The notes under the pieces: generated by a model
Databases searched by the model: none
What the model was told of the DNA's origin: nothing
The model's input: the letters and a program-made list of their open reading frames with translations, nothing else
Shown here: in pieces, positions 49,436 through 60,654 of the stretch
How the letters are laid out: each line of letters begins with the position of its first letter
How positions within the stretch are numbered: the first letter of the stretch is position 1
Made by a program: the position numbers and the translations under genes
DNA from: Misgurnus anguillicaudatus
Lineage: Eukaryota > Chordata > Actinopteri > Cypriniformes > Cobitidae
NCBI RefSeq assembly: GCF_027580225.2
Contig: NC_073352.2
Span: 28,948,001 to 29,012,000, forward strand
Direction of reading: 5' to 3'
DNA: 64,000 nucleotides

Positions 49436-49808
49436 AAGGGATTTGTTCAATCAAAAAAACTTGAAATCAGCGAGAATACATAAACGTTTAAAGAAATAGT
49501 GTTTTCTAGCAGTTACTGCGCAACGCAATGTCGTCAAAGCAAAAGAGTGAAATTCTATGTTGCAATGTAAAAATCCCTTTTACCATGCCACTAAAGCTAT
49601 TTTGAATCTTAAAAACTTGAGTCACTAAATAATTGAAAAATCTAATTAATTTTTATTTTTGACGTTATTCCTTTCGAACAAATCAGTGTGAAACAATTAC
49701 AGAGCAGCACACAAACAATACAGAAAAAAAAAAGTCCAGATCAAACAGTTAAATCTGAAATAATCATACAATCTTATCTCCACAATCGAATCTATTCTCT
49801 TAAAGTAT

Positions 49809-49835
49809 TTCAGCACTAAAGGGCTGGACAGCTCC
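49809..49835 (+). promoter_or_regulatory. Expanded-gap RE1, V3
   Basis: TTCAGCACT, gap AAAGGGCT, GGACAGCTCC; 634 bp upstream of the V3 ATG. The gap bases differ from V5 and V7 while both halves are kept. Confidence 0.74.
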
Positions 49836-50026
49836 TTGAAACTCACTGAAAAGTCTAGCACCATAAAAGCAAATGTTGCCGCTTTACACGTAACAACTAT
49901 AACCAAATACACGCATGTAAAAGTGCTGAAACTTTTTTACCATATTTTAAGCATGTTATAAATGCCCTTCAATTCTCATTTAAACGGAAAATACAGATAT
50001 ACACAGAGGAAATGAATACTGCTTAC

Positions 50027-52387
50027 CTCTCCAGAATCTCTCCTCCTGCGATCTGGTATCACTAGAGTATTCCTATTACTGCCAGGTGCTAGAGTAGAAC
50101 CGACACTCATTCTAGGCCCAACTAGCATGTACCGTTTGTCTCCAGATCTGTACTGAATGCTGTGACACAGAGTCCCGTCGTAATTTGTTTCTTGTAAATA
50201 CTTTGATGAATAGTCTGAAGATTTCGAGCACTGCATTACAATCAACACGATGATGCTGATGATAAAAAGCACCGACACAGAGCCCAATGTGATGATCAAA
50301 TAAAACGTTACGTGGTTTTCCTCCTCGTCTTTCACTGCGTTTGTAACGTCAGAAGCTGCAAAAGCCTCTTTGGGCTCCACAACTTTCACAATCACAGTCG
50401 CTGTTGCTGAGAGAGAAACGTTCCCATTGTCTTTCACCAGTATGACCAGTTTATGCTGGGCCTCGTCTGTTTCTGTGAATGAGCGAAGGGTTCTTATCTG
50501 TCCTGTATAGCGGTCCAAACCAAACAGACTGTGATCACTAACTTCCTGTAGTGAAAATAATAACCAGCCGTTGTATCCTATATCTGCGTCATAGGCTCTG
50601 ACTTTAGTCACCAAATGACCTGCGTTCACATTGCGGGGAATCTCCTCCACACCCTCAGCAGAACCGTTAGCGCTCACTGGATATAAGATCACTGGAACGT
50701 TGTCGTTCTGATCCAGAATAAACGCGTTCACTGTCACATTACTGCTCAGAGACGGAGATCCAGAGTCTGTTGCGAGAACGTAAAACTGAAAAGTTTTGGC
50801 AGTTTCAAAATCAAAGCTTTTAAGCGCATAAATTGTCCCTGTTTCAGAGTTAATATTTAGGAAAGACGTTATTTCACTATGTGCTGCATTACCTTTAATA
50901 ATCTGATATGAAATTATAGCGTTTTCATTTAAGTCTTTGTCAAACGCATTCAGCGTAAGAATAGGCGCACCTGCAGCGTTGTTTTCATTTAAATATATTT
51001 CGATGGGATTTTGGATAAATTCAGGTGGGTTATCATTGACGTCTGAAACCTGTACGCTTAACGTTTTAACGGAAGACAGTGGAGGTTGGGCCAGGTCGCT
51101 CGCTGTTATTGTAATGTCATATTGTGATATTATTTCACGGTCCAGGTGCCCCTTAGTTACCAACGAGTACATGTTTTCCTGAACTGATGGTTTTAATTCA
51201 AACGGAACATTTTCAGACAGAGAGCACACGACTTTACCATTAACACCAGTGTCTCTGTCTGTAACACTAATCAATGAGATTACAGTACCGGACTTGGAAT
51301 CTTCACTTACAATATTCGACAGTGACGTCAACTCTATGCTCGGCTTATTGTCATTGACATCAAGTATCTTTATAATTACTCGACAGTCAGTGGTCAATGG
51401 TGGCTGTCCGTTGTCAGAAGCTTGTATATCCAGCTTATAAACGCTGTTTTTTTCAAAGTCTACCTCTCCTATGACACGAATTTCGCCAGTCAGTCTATCC
51501 AGGCTAAATATATTAAACATATTTTGATTATTTTCTCCTCCGAAGGCGTAGGACACTTCACCATTCGGACCATAATCAAAATCATTAGCCATAATTTTAA
51601 TGACTGAAGTTCCAATTTGCACGTTTTCACGCAGGGTTGAAGTATAAACATCTTGACTAAACACGGGGCGGTTGTCATTTACGTCAAGAACGAGAACTGT
51701 GATGTTCAGTATACCTGATCTCTGCGGATTGCCTCCATCTATTGCTGTTAAAGTTAAATTGTACTCAGCTTTGTGCTCACGGTCAAGAGGCTTTTGCAAA
51801 ATCAAAAAAGGCAATTTGTCATCTCCTCTGTCCCTTATTTCTAAATCAAAATGTTCGTTTTGGCTTAGTTTATACAAACGCACAGAATTAGCTCCAATAT
51901 CAGGGTCATGCGCAGCTTGCAGCTGAAAACGCGTCCCTTGAAGAGCGGATTCCGCTATTTCTAATCGCTTTTCTTTTTCGGTAAATGTAGGAGAATGGTC
52001 ATTCACATCAATTATCTCAACGCCAGCATAATGGATTTCGAGTGGATTTTCCACCACGATTTTCAAGTTAACCAAACATGGACCATTACTATCACACAGC
52101 TGTTCTCTGTCAATTTTTCTATGAACATACAAGACGCCATTGTTCTGATTTACCACGAAAAGCGTTTCATCTGAACCAGACACGATGCGGAACCGTCTGT
52201 CGACTAATGCACTGACATCAAGTCCCAAATCCTTAGCAATATTTCCCACAATCGATCCCTCTTTCACTTCTTCTGGAACGGAGTATCTTATCTGGCCTGA
52301 AACCCGTTGTCCGGATCCTAGCAGCAAAGAGAAACATACAGCAGTCCACCAGTACTCCCATCGGCGCCTTTGTCCTCCAGCCTCCAT
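50027..52387 (-). CDS. pcdh2ab-like: Clustered protocadherin variable exon V2 (group C)
   Basis: 787 codons from [14 protein letters not shown]. The open frame extends 20 codons further upstream to another ATG (52447), but that stretch has no counterpart in the paralogues. Signal cleavage before [11 protein letters not shown]5C reads CDSNGPC. RGD occurs in EC2 (DRGDDKLPF). The juxtamembrane segment reads [10 protein letters not shown] and the stub YLQETNYDG. Donor GTAAGC. The promoter has the CTCF-like element and only a weak RE1-like sequence. Confidence 0.95.
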
Positions 52388-52623
52388 TGCGAACGAAATG
52401 TTTTCGAAAACCAGAAATACGCAATGCAATCTGTTTAGTTTATACACACATACTTATAAAAATATTCATCTTGGCACAGAAGTCCAATTTTAAATACCAA
52501 TACGGGCACCGTCATGCAGTTCAGTATCGTTGTCTTCAGACAAAAACCATCCGCGCCTTGGCGCAACTTGCCTGATGCAAACAAGAATACAGGGACATGC
52601 TCAACACACGCTTTCTCTGTACA

Positions 52624-52640
52624 ATACTGACACCACGAGG
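52624..52640 (-). promoter_or_regulatory. CTCF-like conserved sequence element of V2
   Basis: CCTCGTGGTGTCAGTAT, 237 bp upstream of the ATG. Confidence 0.75.
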
Positions 52641-52893
52641 TTTGTTCTCAACGTCACAAATATGCATAACATAAATAGTATCTCGGGTGTATTGTTATTA
52701 TTGTTGCTGTGTTTTTTCTATTTAGCTTCTTGGCCTAATAACATCTGGGAAAGGGACTACTAATGATAAGTAGACTTCTGACTAATTCGGGTAGATAAAA
52801 TAATATATAAAACTAAAAATTTGAACAACCAAGAGTAACAACAATTATTGTTGTGACCATTTAGAAATTTTTTTTTATATGTGACTAGGGATT

Positions 52894-52916
52894 TTCAGTA
52901 CCACCAGGACCACTTT
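52894..52916 (+). promoter_or_regulatory. Weak RE1-like sequence, V2
   Basis: Left half TTCAGTACC, four bases ACCA, then GGACCACTTT, which keeps only the first part of the right half. Possibly decayed. Confidence 0.3.
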
Positions 52917-53832
52917 TAACGGGTTACTTATTACGAGTTTATTCATTTTCTGATTTTAAAATAAAAACGTTTGTTTAGTTGTTTTGTTTTCCACTGTATA
53001 GGCACAAATTACATAAAAAACACACAGCAGTTCTAGCTCTGTGATATTTGCACAATAATCTTTGATCTTAATTTGGCAGTACACAAAACTACAACCTATT
53101 TTGCAAAAAAAAAAAAAAGATATAAAGAGTTAGTTTTTCTGAGTTAGGAAAATGCACCAATACTTCAGAACAACAATACTAAACAGACAAAATACGGCAG
53201 TGGAAATATTATTCAAAAACAGCCAAATTAACATGAGTACATGCTTATATTACCCACTTAATGCAACTAGAAAGTAAAAAAAGTATATCACTTATAGTAT
53301 GTTGAGCTTCTAGACAACCTCACTTATTTCACAAAAGTTGCAATTCCTTTCATGTTGTACACTGTGCAAACAGTTACATTTCACATTACATTAACTCATT
53401 AACAAGATTTAGTGCATAATATTTTGTATAGCATCCTAAATTAGTGGCCTATACACCGCATGGTGTGACTTAAGATAAACATAAACATTGGATTAATTTT
53501 AAATGAAACTGCATAATTCACATCTCCCCTTTAGTATTTTAAAGAATGTTGCCAAGAAACATCATATTTACCATAGGAATAACATTGCAACTTCCCCGAG
53601 AGTGAACAAACAAAACCCAACTAAAACAAGTAGTTCTGTGTACTTTGAACAACTAAATTATTATTTAAAAAATCAAAACACACTCTAATGACAACAAAAA
53701 CTCAATTTACAGAACCGATGGAAAATTTGAAATGAGCAGATGTTGCTCGGGTCAATTTTGAACTCTCACATACATATATCCTTCCCAAATACAAACATAC
53801 AAAGAAAAAAAGTTTAACTTAACAGGGCTTAC

Positions 53833-56193
53833 CTCTCCCGAATCTCTCCTCCTGCGATCTGGTATCACTAGAGTATTCCTATTACTGCCAGGTGCTAGAG
53901 TAGAACCGACACTCATTCTTGGTCCAACTAGCATGTACCGTTTATCTCCAGATCTGTACTGAATGCTGTGACACAGAGTCCCGTCATAATTCGCATCTTG
54001 TAAATACTTGGACGAATAGTCTGTAGATTTAGAGCACTGCATTGCAACCAACACGATGATGCTGATAATGAAAAGCACTGACACAGAGCCCAATGTGATG
54101 ATCAAATAAAACGTCACGTTGTTTTCCTCATCGTCTTTCACTGCGTTTGTAACATCAGAAGCTGCAAAAGCCTCTTTAGGCTCCACAACTTTCACAATCA
54201 CAGTCGCTGATGCTGAGAGAGAAACGTTGCCATTGTCTTTCACCAGTATGACCAGTTTATGCTGGGCCTCGTCTGTTTCTGTGAATGAGCGAAGGGTTCT
54301 TATCTGTCCTGTATAGCGGTCCAAACCAAACAGACTGTGATCACTAACTTCCTGCAGTGAAAATAATAACCAGCCGTTGTATCCTATATCTGCGTCATAG
54401 GCTCTGACTTTAGTCACCAAATGACCTGCGTTCACATTGCGGGGAATCTCCTCCACACCTTCAGCAGAACCGTTAGCACTCACTGGATATAAGATCACTG
54501 GAACGTTGTCGTTCTGATCCAAAATAAACACGTTTACTGTCACATTACTGCTCAGGGATGGAGATCCAGAGTCTGTAGCGAGCACATGGAATTGGAATGT
54601 CTTTACAGTTTCAAAGTCAAAACTTTTAAGGGCGTATATATATCCATTGTCTGCATTTACATTGAGGAAAGATGCCATGTGACTTTTTGTCCCTTCTTCT
54701 CTAATAATATGATAAGTTATGGCAGCATTTTCATTAAGATCTTTGTCAAACGCGGTAACAGAATATATACACGCGCTTGGGGAATTATTTTCCCTTAAAT
54801 ATACCTCTACCGGGTTTTGAGGAAATTCTGGAACGTTATCGTTCACATCTGATATTTGGACCTTTAATGTCTTTATTGAGGACATAGGAGGCTGACCGAG
54901 GTCTGTGGATGTTATTGTGACATCATATTGAGACACAAGCTCTCTATCTAACTTACCATTTGTCACAAGAGAGTACATATTTTCTTTAAAGGACGGCTTC
55001 AATTCAAACGGCACATTGTCAGGTATTTTACAAACAACTTTTCCATTTACCCCTGAATCTTTATCAGTAACGCTAATAAGCGAAACTACAGTCCCCGGTT
55101 TAGAATCTTCAGGAACTACGTCAGATAGTGAGGTGACTTCCACCTCGGGACTATTGTCATTTTTGTCAATTATTTTGATTACAATTCTACAGTTGCTTGT
55201 CTTCGGTGGTTGCCCTTTATCTGAAGCCATAACACCAATTCTATAAACATCATTTTTCTCAAAATCCAAATCACCCTTAACTCTGATTTCTCCAGAACTG
55301 TCCAATTCAAACGTCTCGTAAACTATCTTTTCAGCATTTTTCACAACTGAATAAACTATTTCGCCATTCTGACCTTCATCTAAATCAGTCGCATTCACTT
55401 TAATGACAAGAGTACCAACCGGGGCGTTTTCTTCCAACGTGACCGAGTAAAGCTCTTGGCTGAATTTTGGTCTGTTGTCATTATCATCTAGAACTGTGAT
55501 ATTAATAATGATACTCCCAGATCGCGCTGGATTTCCACCGTCAACAGCAGTCACTAATAGACTGTGACTGATCTGACGCTCTCTATCAAGTAGTTTGCGT
55601 AATTTTAAGATGGGGATTTTTTTCTCTCCCCCATTTTCACGAAGCTCAAGTTCAAAATAGTCGGTTTGGCTCAGTTTATAAAGCCGAACCGAATTCGTGC
55701 CATAATCAGGGTCTGTTGCCTTTTGCAACTGAAAGTCTTCACCAGGTAGGGTCGATTCTGCTATTTCTAACATCAATTCTTTATCAGCAAACGTAGGTGC
55801 GTGGTCATTTACGTCGATTATTTCAACTTCAGCATAATGGATTTCAAGTGGATTCTCAACAACGGTTTTTAAGCTTAGCACACAAGCAACATCTCCATAA
55901 CAGAGCTCTTCTCTGTCGATATGCTTATCCGCAAAAAGCACGCCATTGTTCTGATTTACCTGGAAAATAGCGTCATTTGTTCCAGAAACGATACGAAATC
56001 GTCTGTCTACCAATGTACTTATATCAAGCCCCAAATCCTTAGCAATGTTTCCAATAACAGATCCCTTTTTTACCTCCTCTGGAGTAGTGTATCTTATCTG
56101 AGCCGAAACCTGCAGTCCGAAGCACAAAAGCAATGGGAAATACAGAGCAGTCCACCAGTACTCCCGTCCGCGCCTTTGTTCTCCAGCACTCAT
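53833..56193 (-). CDS. pcdh2ab-like: Clustered protocadherin variable exon V1 (group C, 5'-most)
   Basis: 787 codons: signal peptide 1-31, EC1-EC6, membrane span about 693-717, stub 718-787. Start [14 protein letters not shown]; mature end [11 protein letters not shown]5C reads CYGDVAC. The EC2/EC3 linker is [12 protein letters not shown]4 has [10 protein letters not shown], and an EC3 loop lacks a residue or two (LDSSGEIRV). EC5 carries the unusual SENN-like [13 protein letters not shown] with an extra Cys. Donor GTAAGC. Being first in the array it has the longest upstream space, with two copies of an expanded-gap RE1. Confidence 0.95.
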
Positions 56194-56396
56194 GATGAAA
56201 ATCTTCTTTTGAGGAACAGTTCCAAAATTATGCTCCTTACGATTACCGTATGCATCTATAAAACGCGATATCTTAAGCGCAAATTACTAATGTGTGTATT
56301 TAAATGTGCCCTATCGTACTCAGAACAGTCAGTGATCTCTGGGCTACTAACCAGTCTGACGCAAACGAGGAGTATCTTACACAAGTTCCTTGTGTA

Positions 56397-56413
56397 ATAC
56401 TGACACCATGCGG
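56397..56413 (-). promoter_or_regulatory. CTCF-like conserved sequence element of V1
   Basis: CCGCATGGTGTCAGTAT, 204 bp upstream of the ATG, the closest spacing in the array. Confidence 0.77.
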
Positions 56414-56707
56414 GCCCACTACACAATGTGAATGACTAATACATTAAATATTTATACACATGTCATGTTTTGTCAAATAGCATAAAAGGTGCTTCCTGGA
56501 GGAAACTTCTAATTTGCCAGATTACCAGATTTATAATTTAAACATCACTTCACATACTTAAATAAATCTGAATAATTTAGGTTTCACCAGTGCAAATAAT
56601 GTTGGAAGATCTGATCAGGAAGATATACCTCATTGTAGTAACAACACCGTGTTTTTAGCTTCTTACAATGTGCAGGGTAAAATGGCATTCAAATGCTTAT
56701 TTGATCT

Positions 56708-56890
56708 CACAGATTATTAATTAAACGTTAGTGTTATATTATTTATTTAACAAGTACAGAAACTACAGAGTACAACATAGAATTTTACTTTCTTACATTT
56801 TAAAAGGTCCGAGAGGTTGCATTTCAGCACCACTCACTTGGACAGCTCCACGAAATGAATAAAAGCTGTCATTTAAAAATAAAGTGCTTG
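56708..56890. repeat. Segmental repeat, proximal copy
   Basis: About 185 bp repeated in direct orientation at 57042-57231 with a few differences, starting near AACGTTAGTGTTATATTATT and ending near GCTGTCATTTAAAAATAA. It contains the V1 RE1. Confidence 0.88.
56823..56849 (+). promoter_or_regulatory. Expanded-gap RE1, V1, proximal copy
   Basis: TTCAGCACC, gap ACTCACTT, GGACAGCTCC; 630 bp upstream of the V1 ATG. Confidence 0.76.
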
Positions 56891-57041
56891 AAACATAAAA
56901 AGTAACATATAGAAGAAATAATAAATTTTTTTTTAACCTAAAATATTTTCATACTGTACCACCACAATTACAATTTATTTTATACAATTTCTCTATATAT
57001 TTAGTGCTAAACACGTTTGTTAAGCCAGTCTCACTTCTATC

Positions 57042-57231
57042 TCACAGATTATTACTTGAACGTTAGTGTTATATTATTTATTTAACCACAAAAACAGAAA
57101 CTACAGAGTACAACATACAATTTTACTTTCTTACATTTTAAAAGGTCCGAGAGGTCGCATTTCAGCACCACTCATTTGTACAGCTCCACGAAATGAATAG
57201 AAGCTGTCATTTAAAAATAACGTGTTTGAAT
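57042..57231. repeat. Segmental repeat, distal copy
   Basis: Second copy of the segment at 56708-56890, carrying the duplicate RE1. The ~150 bp between the copies is unrelated AT-rich sequence. Confidence 0.88.
57161..57187 (+). promoter_or_regulatory. Expanded-gap RE1, V1, distal duplicate
   Basis: TTCAGCACC, gap ACTCATTT, GTACAGCTCC; part of a larger duplicated segment. The right half has lost one G of the GGAC core, so binding may be weaker. Confidence 0.55.
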
Positions 57232-57270
57232 TGTTACAACGCTGCCTGATCCAGACAGATATAGTGCTGT

Positions 57271-57313
57271 GTTAATATATGTATAACATATATATATATG
57301 TGTATATATATAA
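57271..57313. repeat. (TA/TG)n low-complexity tract
   Basis: Alternating TA with a few TG steps, including two runs of ATATATATA. Confidence 0.85.
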
Positions 57314-57791
57314 CAATCACCATCTTGATTTTAATTGAATGACTGTGATAACAAGACATTACAAAGAGTTACACTGAAAATAAGAGCACGTTTGTCTGTG
57401 TTGCTAATATTTTCAAAACATGCTTGAATTATTTAATGAGAGATATGGTCAGAGTAATTCACCATTATGCAATACAATTTAAATACCACATGCCAAGATT
57501 CACACCATGTACAAAACTAATTATTTGAGTAGGCGATCACATACACTGTAAAAAATTCAACGCTACCTTAAATGCTTATGTTTAATCAAAATTACATTTT
57601 AATTTACTTAACTTACGTGGGCGGAACGAATTAGGAGCAGGCAACACTTGCTGAAACATCTTGGCACTATCCATGGGCAACTTTTCATTCGCATATATGT
57701 GCATGTTGTTTATGCACATACGCAACGATTGCCAACAAAACAGCAACAGACATTTGATGCAATTAGCAATGTTAAAAATGTAAAGTAACCC

Positions 57792-57881
57792 AGCAAAATC
57801 ACCAGTGTTTAATGTACACTGTGTATAGGTATGGTACTCAAATATACACCAGCAGTGTACATTTAACACTGAAATTTTGCT
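57792..57881. repeat. Small palindromic MITE / hairpin
   Basis: Two arms of about 29 bp (57792-57821 and 57853-57881) pair with few mismatches; the inner 19 bp CAGTGTTTAATGTACACTG pairs at 18 positions. Loop about 31 bp. Confidence 0.6.
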
Positions 57882-58289
57882 ATGAAAATCATGGAAAAAA
57901 TAATCGCTGTATATTTTTGTGAATTTATATTTATGTATATGTTTAAACAACAAACTATACTAATATATACTCTCAGTGCAGTGTAAAACTACCGGAAATC
58001 CTAAACTTCATTACCTTACTGAAATCCTAGATGGCCAGAACTAATAATTTTGTAGTATGTGTGCGCCTGCATTCCAATTCGCCCACGTATGCACTAAATG
58101 TAGGTCACTTAATAATCTACTACTGAAAATAATCTACTCTTTTTATTGGTATTTTATAGTTAATAATGTAGAAGCACATAACATGTTTAATATAAAGTTT
58201 GGTTACATTACATTTCAATGAAGACGTTTGCTTATTTTACAAATAAGCAACCTGCAGATCTCACCAGTCAGTGCATGGAAGCCTGATCG

Positions 58290-58587
58290 TTAAAGAGATA
58301 GTCCACACAAAAATGAAAATTCTGTCATTATTTACTTATCCCCATATTGTTATAAACCTGTATTAGTTTCTTTATTTTGTTAAACACAAAATAATATATT
58401 TTGATAAATGATGTTAAAACACAGTAGACTCCACCCATTGTCTAATATAGTAGGAAAAACAATTACTATGACAGTCAATGGGTACGGGCAACTGTGTGGT
58501 TACCATCATTTATCAAACTATATATTTTTATGTTCATCAGAATAAAGAAACTCATGCAGGTTTAAAACAACATGAGTCTGAGTAAAT
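58290..58587. mobile_element. Truncated fish TTAA-type MITE
   Basis: Starts TTAAAGAGATAGTCCACACA and continues AAAATGAAAATTCTGTCAT; near 58560 comes the inverse arm (AACAACATGAGTCTGAGTAAA), which stops early. I recognise this as a very common cyprinid palindromic repeat. Confidence 0.8.
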
Positions 58588-58681
58588 TACCGATTTTTTT
58601 ATTTTTGGATGACTCCCCCCATTGTGTGCTAGTGTCTGATAATATGATGAACAGCGACACAGTGTGGTTTAGTTGCAGAGA

Positions 58682-58690
58682 TCACGTGAC
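58682..58690. promoter_or_regulatory. Palindromic E-box
   Basis: TCACGTGAC, an extended CACGTG E-box (USF/TFE type), about 115 bp from the strong CTCF-like site. Confidence 0.4.
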
Positions 58691-58795
58691 GAACTTGGCC
58701 CCACCCGTCACTCTTTCTTCCCCCCACCGCATCCTCCTTTGTGCATGGATTTCAGATCTTTCCTGATCTGTAAAGCCCTGAAATTAACTAAATGG

Positions 58796-58809
58796 ACACC
58801 AGAGGGCAG
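58796..58809 (+). promoter_or_regulatory. Strong CTCF-like site upstream of the cluster
   Basis: ACACCAGAGGGCAG matches 13 of 14 positions of the CTCF core CCASYAGRKGGCRS. It points along the plus strand, opposite to all exon-promoter elements, and lies 2.6 kb upstream of V1. Confidence 0.6.
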
Positions 58810-59141
58810 AGTGAAGTGTCTCATGTGCCCCAAATATTATAATAAAATTAATTATAATTATTATAATATTAATATTATGCTGCAACAAAAATATTCAGTG
58901 TGTTTTAAGCAATAAAACATTTAGGCATAAATGCAAATCACAAAATCTTTAATATACATTAGCATTGTTATCCTAACCAGAATTTCTTATTTCTTATTAT
59001 TTTGACAGATGCAGTCTGCATTCTAAAATTATTGTACAGTGTTACACATACATTCATATAAGCTGCCCGGATGCAGTGGCTTTCTTTGTCTGTGCATCAA
59101 ATTACAGGCTGCATCACGCTCCCCCTCCCAGCCTGCAGCCC

Positions 59142-59155
59142 GTTACCATAGCAAC
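59142..59155 (+). promoter_or_regulatory. X-box (RFX) motif
   Basis: GTTACC, AT, AGCAAC: both half-sites fit the RFX consensus GTNRCC/RGYAAC. It sits in a GC-richer patch (about 59060-59260) that looks like a promoter. Confidence 0.6.
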
Positions 59156-59373
59156 GGACCTTTAGAGAGGCAGGTCGCTGTCGGTGCCTTTTAAACTCGT
59201 GGTCTCTAGAGGAAAGGGGGCAAAATCTAGGGACACCCACCAGTAAGGAAAGAAAGTTCTGTAACAGAGCTATAGTCTGATTGGTAATTTTGTTGTAATA
59301 TTTATCATTTAAATCCTGATTCTTTCTTCAACACCCCCCACCTCTTTTATTTGGTCGCTAAGAGACAGGCTCC

Positions 59374-59386
59374 GTTGCTTAGTAAC
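59374..59386 (+). promoter_or_regulatory. Second X-box-like motif
   Basis: GTTGCT, T, AGTAAC: one mismatch to the RFX half-site consensus, 232 bp from the first X-box. Confidence 0.45.
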
Positions 59387-60637
59387 CAGCAGTCAGCATG
59401 GTTCCTGTGGCTGAGCCTGATTTCTTCAGGAGGGAAGAGCTGCTGTTGTGATCTTGAACAGGCTGTGGTTTATAAGAGACTGGCTAAGAATGTGTCAGCA
59501 GTAATGTGTGAGGACTTTCATGGTAAAATGCTGACAGGGTAGCTAGGAAACCTCAGCGTGTGTGCTGCAGCAGTTTAGATTGCTGATGTGATCTCTGTGC
59601 TGTACTGCAGGAAAGAGAGGAAAACCGGGTCAAGTGGCAAACAAAAGCTTTCATTTTTCCCTGATCCACATTTTTTTCATAAAATGCAGCAGTAACACAG
59701 CCAGGACAGTATTCAATGCTTTATTTTTTTCTAAATTTACAGAAGACCTGAACAAATTCATGATTTAAGTGTATGAATAGGGTTTAAGTTTTAACAAAAA
59801 ACAGGAAATTAACTTAGCTTTCTGATTATGTTTACTGCACCACATCATATGCAGTGATGACCTCATGGTTACCCCTCACCCACCCAAACTCTTACAGACA
59901 CAGCTGAAAATCATGCAATGTAGTATCATTGATAATTACAGGTCCTATCATGATGATTAATATACAATCATTATCTTCTTATTTTAAACAAAGAATGTAC
60001 TATATAAACAACTTGTTTATAAACGTTTACTTCAATGCATATTTGCACAATCCACAGACTGGTTGTTGTTACATGTTGATAAGTCACTTAAAGCTGAACA
60101 TGTTACAAATGAAACATCTTACCACATGAATAAATGACACACTTGAGGTTTTAATCCATTAAAAATGCGGTACAAATATCAAAATCGTAATCAAAGGTGA
60201 GTTTTGCCCAAGCAGGTCAAATGTGTAAGATAGCTGCTTAAGAACAAAAGTAGCAACAGAGAATCATAAAACACATTTGCAGGTCATAGTCAATAAAAAC
60301 TGGATAAAGGTTCACTGGACAGAGAGCAATGACAAGTCTACAGCAATGACATGTCATGCTTTATGAACAACCACTATATACAGCCCATCACAAAATGAGG
60401 CTTATGGGTAAATTATTCTAGCAGTGACCTACTTCTGACATTGAGCAGTTGGCTCTCCCCTCTCCCACATTTGTATTGTAAGAGTCATTTTACAACACTG
60501 CCGCTTTAATATTGAAAGGTTGCAGCATTTACTTTCTTTAAACAGAAAATCAAAGTTAAAAGTGAATAGCTAAGTTAAAGTCAGAACTTTAGCCTTCTAC
60601 ATCATTCGTATCTTGGTAAACAAACACAAAGGTATCT

Positions 60638-60654
60638 ACACTGACACCTTATGA
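60638..60654 (-). promoter_or_regulatory. Orphan copy of the exon-promoter element
   Basis: TCATAAGGTGTCAGTGT on the minus strand. It has the full GGTGTCAGTGT core in the same orientation as the sixteen exon elements, but no cadherin exon lies in the expected position 200-250 bp downstream. It could mark a lost exon, a noncoding promoter or chance. Confidence 0.35.

Larger units (their letters stand above)
49176..50026. other. Spacer V3/V2
   Basis: No gene. V3 promoter with the CTCF-like element and the expanded RE1; otherwise AT-rich. Confidence 0.6.
52388..53832. other. Spacer V2/V1
   Basis: No gene. V2 promoter element and weak RE1. From 52.95 to 53.8 kb only AT-rich sequence with short A runs is seen. 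Confidence 0.6.

Noticed and set aside
1..56193. Sixteen independent single-exon genes, or a gamma subcluster
   Set aside because: Every frame ends at the same GAG|GTAA donor and then diverges, so these are variable exons awaiting shared constant exons. The stub ([18 protein letters not shown]) looks alpha-type rather than the gamma type as I recall it, though the constant exons outside the window would decide.
57582..57953. 123-codon minus-strand frame upstream of V1
   Set aside because: No recognisable domain, low-complexity AT-rich codons, and it overlaps a palindromic MITE.
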